The position numbers and the translations under genes are program-made. The notes under the pieces were generated by a model. The model had not been told where the DNA came from. It worked only from the letters and a program-made list of their open reading frames with translations, and did no database searches. From CAWJPY01 sp963844865 (GTDB lineage Bacteria > Acidobacteriota > Thermoanaerobaculia > Thermoanaerobaculales > Sulfomarinibacteraceae), in NCBI GenBank assembly GCA_963844865.1, contig CAWJPY010000016.1, positions 1 to 5,515 of the forward strand: a DNA stretch of 5,515 nt, in the 5' to 3' direction. This document shows positions 4,408-5,515 of the stretch, piece by piece. Numbering within the stretch: position 1 is the first letter of the stretch; every line of letters begins with the position of its first letter.

Positions 4408-5515
4408 ATGTCACTCGAACACCTCGCGGCCAGCCTGTGCGGCCTCATGGTCGTGGCCACCAGCGGCGTCGCGCTCGCCGGGGCGCGCCCCTTCACGCCC
4501 CAGGACCTGGTCGCCATGGAACGCGTCTCCGATCCGCAGCCGTCCCCCGACGGGCAGCGCGTGGCCTTCGTCGTCACGACCATGGACCTGGAGGCCAACC
4601 GCGGCCGCAGGGCCCTGTGGCTGGCGGCGGTGGACGGGAGCGGGGCGCGGCCCCTGACCAGTGGCACGGCCAACGACTCCGCCCCGCGCTGGGCCGGCAA
4701 CGACACCCTGTACTTCCTGTCGGATCGCTCGGACAGCACCCAGGTCTGGCGTCTCCCCCTGAACGGGGGCGAGGCGCAGCCGGTGACCAATCTCCCCCTG
4801 GAGGTCAACGCGCTCAAGGTGAGCCCCAGAGGCGATGCCCTCGTGGTCGCTATGGAGGTCTTCCCGGACTGTCCGGATCCCATCGCCGGGACCGTACGTC
4901 GCATGGATGAGCGCGCCCGGGAGAAAGCCTCGGCAAGGTGTACGACCGGCTCTTCGTGCGCCACTGGGACACCTGGGAGGACGGGCGTCGCAGCCATCTC
5001 TTCCGCATCGAGCTCGCCGCCGACGGGTCCAGCCGCGGAGACCCCGTGGACCCATGCGCGGCGTCGAGGGGAACTGCCCGGCAAGCCCTTCGGAGACGAG
5101 GGTGACTTCTCCATCTCCTCGACGGCACCTGGCTGGCGTACGCCGCCAAGGTGGTCCCCGGCTCCGAGCAGGCCTGGTCCACCGACAGCGAACTGTGGCC
5201 GTGAAGAATTACGGCTCATCGCCGGTGCGCCGCCTCACCAGCGACCACGCCTGGGACGATACGCCCGCGTTCTCCCCGACGAACCACCCTCGCCTACCTG
5301 GCCATGGAGCGCCCGGCTCCGAGTCGGACCGGCGGCGCGTGGTGCGGATGATTGGCCGGGGGCGGGCCGCAGGTCCTCACCGAGGCATGGGATCGCTCCC
5401 CCTCTGATCTCGCCTGGGCCGCCGACGGGACCGCCCTCGACGCCTCCGGCGGTGAACATCGGCAACCACTCGATCTTTGGCATCGACGCGACCACCGGAG
5501 CGGTGACCGCGGTGG
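4408..5515 (+). CDS. Exported S9-family peptidase (dipeptidyl/acylaminoacyl peptidase-like), 5' part, with many apparent frameshifts
   Basis: The reading frame from ATG 4408 opens with a hydrophobic signal peptide (residues 1-24, likely cut after ALA), then PFTPQDLVAMERVSDPQPSPDG, the characteristic start of bacterial S9 peptidases. Beta-propeller (PD40) blades follow: SPDGQRVAFVV (46-56), APRWAGNDTLYFLSDRSDS (92-110), QVWRLPLNGGEAQPVT (112-127). Such enzymes cleave short peptides in the periplasm; the C-terminal Ser-Asp-His hydrolase domain lies beyond the window. From residue ~175 (base ~4931) the family sequence jumps between frames. VYDRLFVRHWDTWEDGRRSHLF is read from 4938, KPFGDEGDFSIS from 5083, DGTWLAYAAKVVPG from 5121, VRRLTSDHAWDDTPAFSP from 5225, TLAYLAMERP from 5286, QVLTEAWDRSPSDLAWAADG from 5370 and VNIGNHSIFGIDATTGAVTAV from 5452. 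The starting frame nonetheless stays open to the edge. The gene is therefore damaged in the assembly or is a very young pseudogene; the family call itself is firm. Confidence 0.8.
   Translation, partial: MSLEHLAASLCGLMVVATSGVALAGARPFTPQDLVAMERVSDPQPSPDGQRVAFVVTTMDLEANRGRRALWLAAVDGSGARPLTSGTANDSAPRWAGNDTLYFLSDRSDSTQVWRLPLNGGEAQPVTNLPLEVNALKVSPRGDALVVAMEVFPDCPDPIAGTVRRMDERAREKASARCTTGSSCATGTPGRTGVAAISSASSSPPTGPAAETPWTHARRRGELPGKPFGDEGDFSISSTAPGWRTPPRWSPAPSRPGPPTANCGREELRLIAGAPPHQRPRLGRYARVLPDEPPSPTWPWSARLRVGPAARGADDWPGAGRRSSPRHGIAPPLISPGPPTGPPSTPPAVNIGNHSIFGIDATTGAVTAV

Noticed and set aside
4373..4657. A small forward gene starting at ATG 4373
   Set aside because: It is in a different frame from the S9 peptidase, overlaps its best-conserved N-terminal part, has no Shine-Dalgarno and gives an Arg/Pro/Ser-rich product. 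The ATG is part of the candidate -10 region.
4368..5219. Minus-strand open frame opposite the S9 peptidase
   Set aside because: The plus strand here carries unmistakable S9 peptidase homology; the minus translation is Arg/Ser/Pro-rich and has no motif.
4835..5407. A separate forward gene of 190 codons
   Set aside because: Its segments from about 5201-5280 and 5315-5350 are pieces of the frameshifted S9 peptidase; the rest is out of frame. It is not an independent gene.
4931..5452. Programmed ribosomal frameshifting in the peptidase gene
   Set aside because: Nine shifts would be needed, with no slippery heptamers or consistent downstream structure. Programmed shifting uses one or two sites.

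Overview
This is a very GC-rich window (roughly 70% G+C by eye) with the strong third-position G/C bias of a high-GC bacterium. The gene families suggest a diderm soil or sediment lineage such as Acidobacteriota, Gemmatimonadota, Eisenbacteria or a proteobacterium: an exported S9 peptidase, a pseudopilin-like anchored protein, a GT-C glycosyltransferase-like membrane protein and a flavin oxidoreductase. I cannot fix the phylum from sequence alone. No rRNA, tRNA, transposase, CRISPR array or phage gene is visible.

Layout. Bases 1-318 hold no gene I can support, but contain two similar ~52 bp hairpin-forming repeats bounded by TGTCA/TGACA. On the minus strand, reading right to left, a polytopic GT-C-like protein (3344-1650) and an FAD-dependent protoporphyrinogen-oxidase-like protein (1653-319) overlap by four bases (GTGA), so they are almost certainly one operon. 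On the plus strand follow a zinc-ribbon/transmembrane/pseudopilin-like protein (3424-4320) and an exported S9-family peptidase (4408 to beyond the right edge). The 79 bases between the divergent start codons carry a back-to-back promoter. Both genes show a TANNNT box exactly six bases before the ATG, the signature of leaderless transcription.

The minus-strand pair probably acts on a lipid-linked or envelope glycan: a membrane glycosyltransferase with a flavoenzyme of the class often found in polysaccharide clusters. The plus-strand genes look like envelope or periplasmic functions. No function links the two sides beyond their shared promoter region.

The most striking anomaly is at the right end. 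From about base 4931 the S9 peptidase homology moves between all three forward frames nine times in some 520 bases. Each shift can be explained by one or two missing bases in short, mostly G/C, homopolymers. The deletions sum to about twelve bases, so the original frame is restored and never meets a stop. A gene caller would therefore report one clean open CDS whose middle is largely nonsense. Sequencing or assembly error is the likeliest cause. I see no convincing new multi-gene system here. The more original observations are the pseudopilin-like zinc-ribbon protein, the paired leaderless promoters and the paired hairpin repeats.
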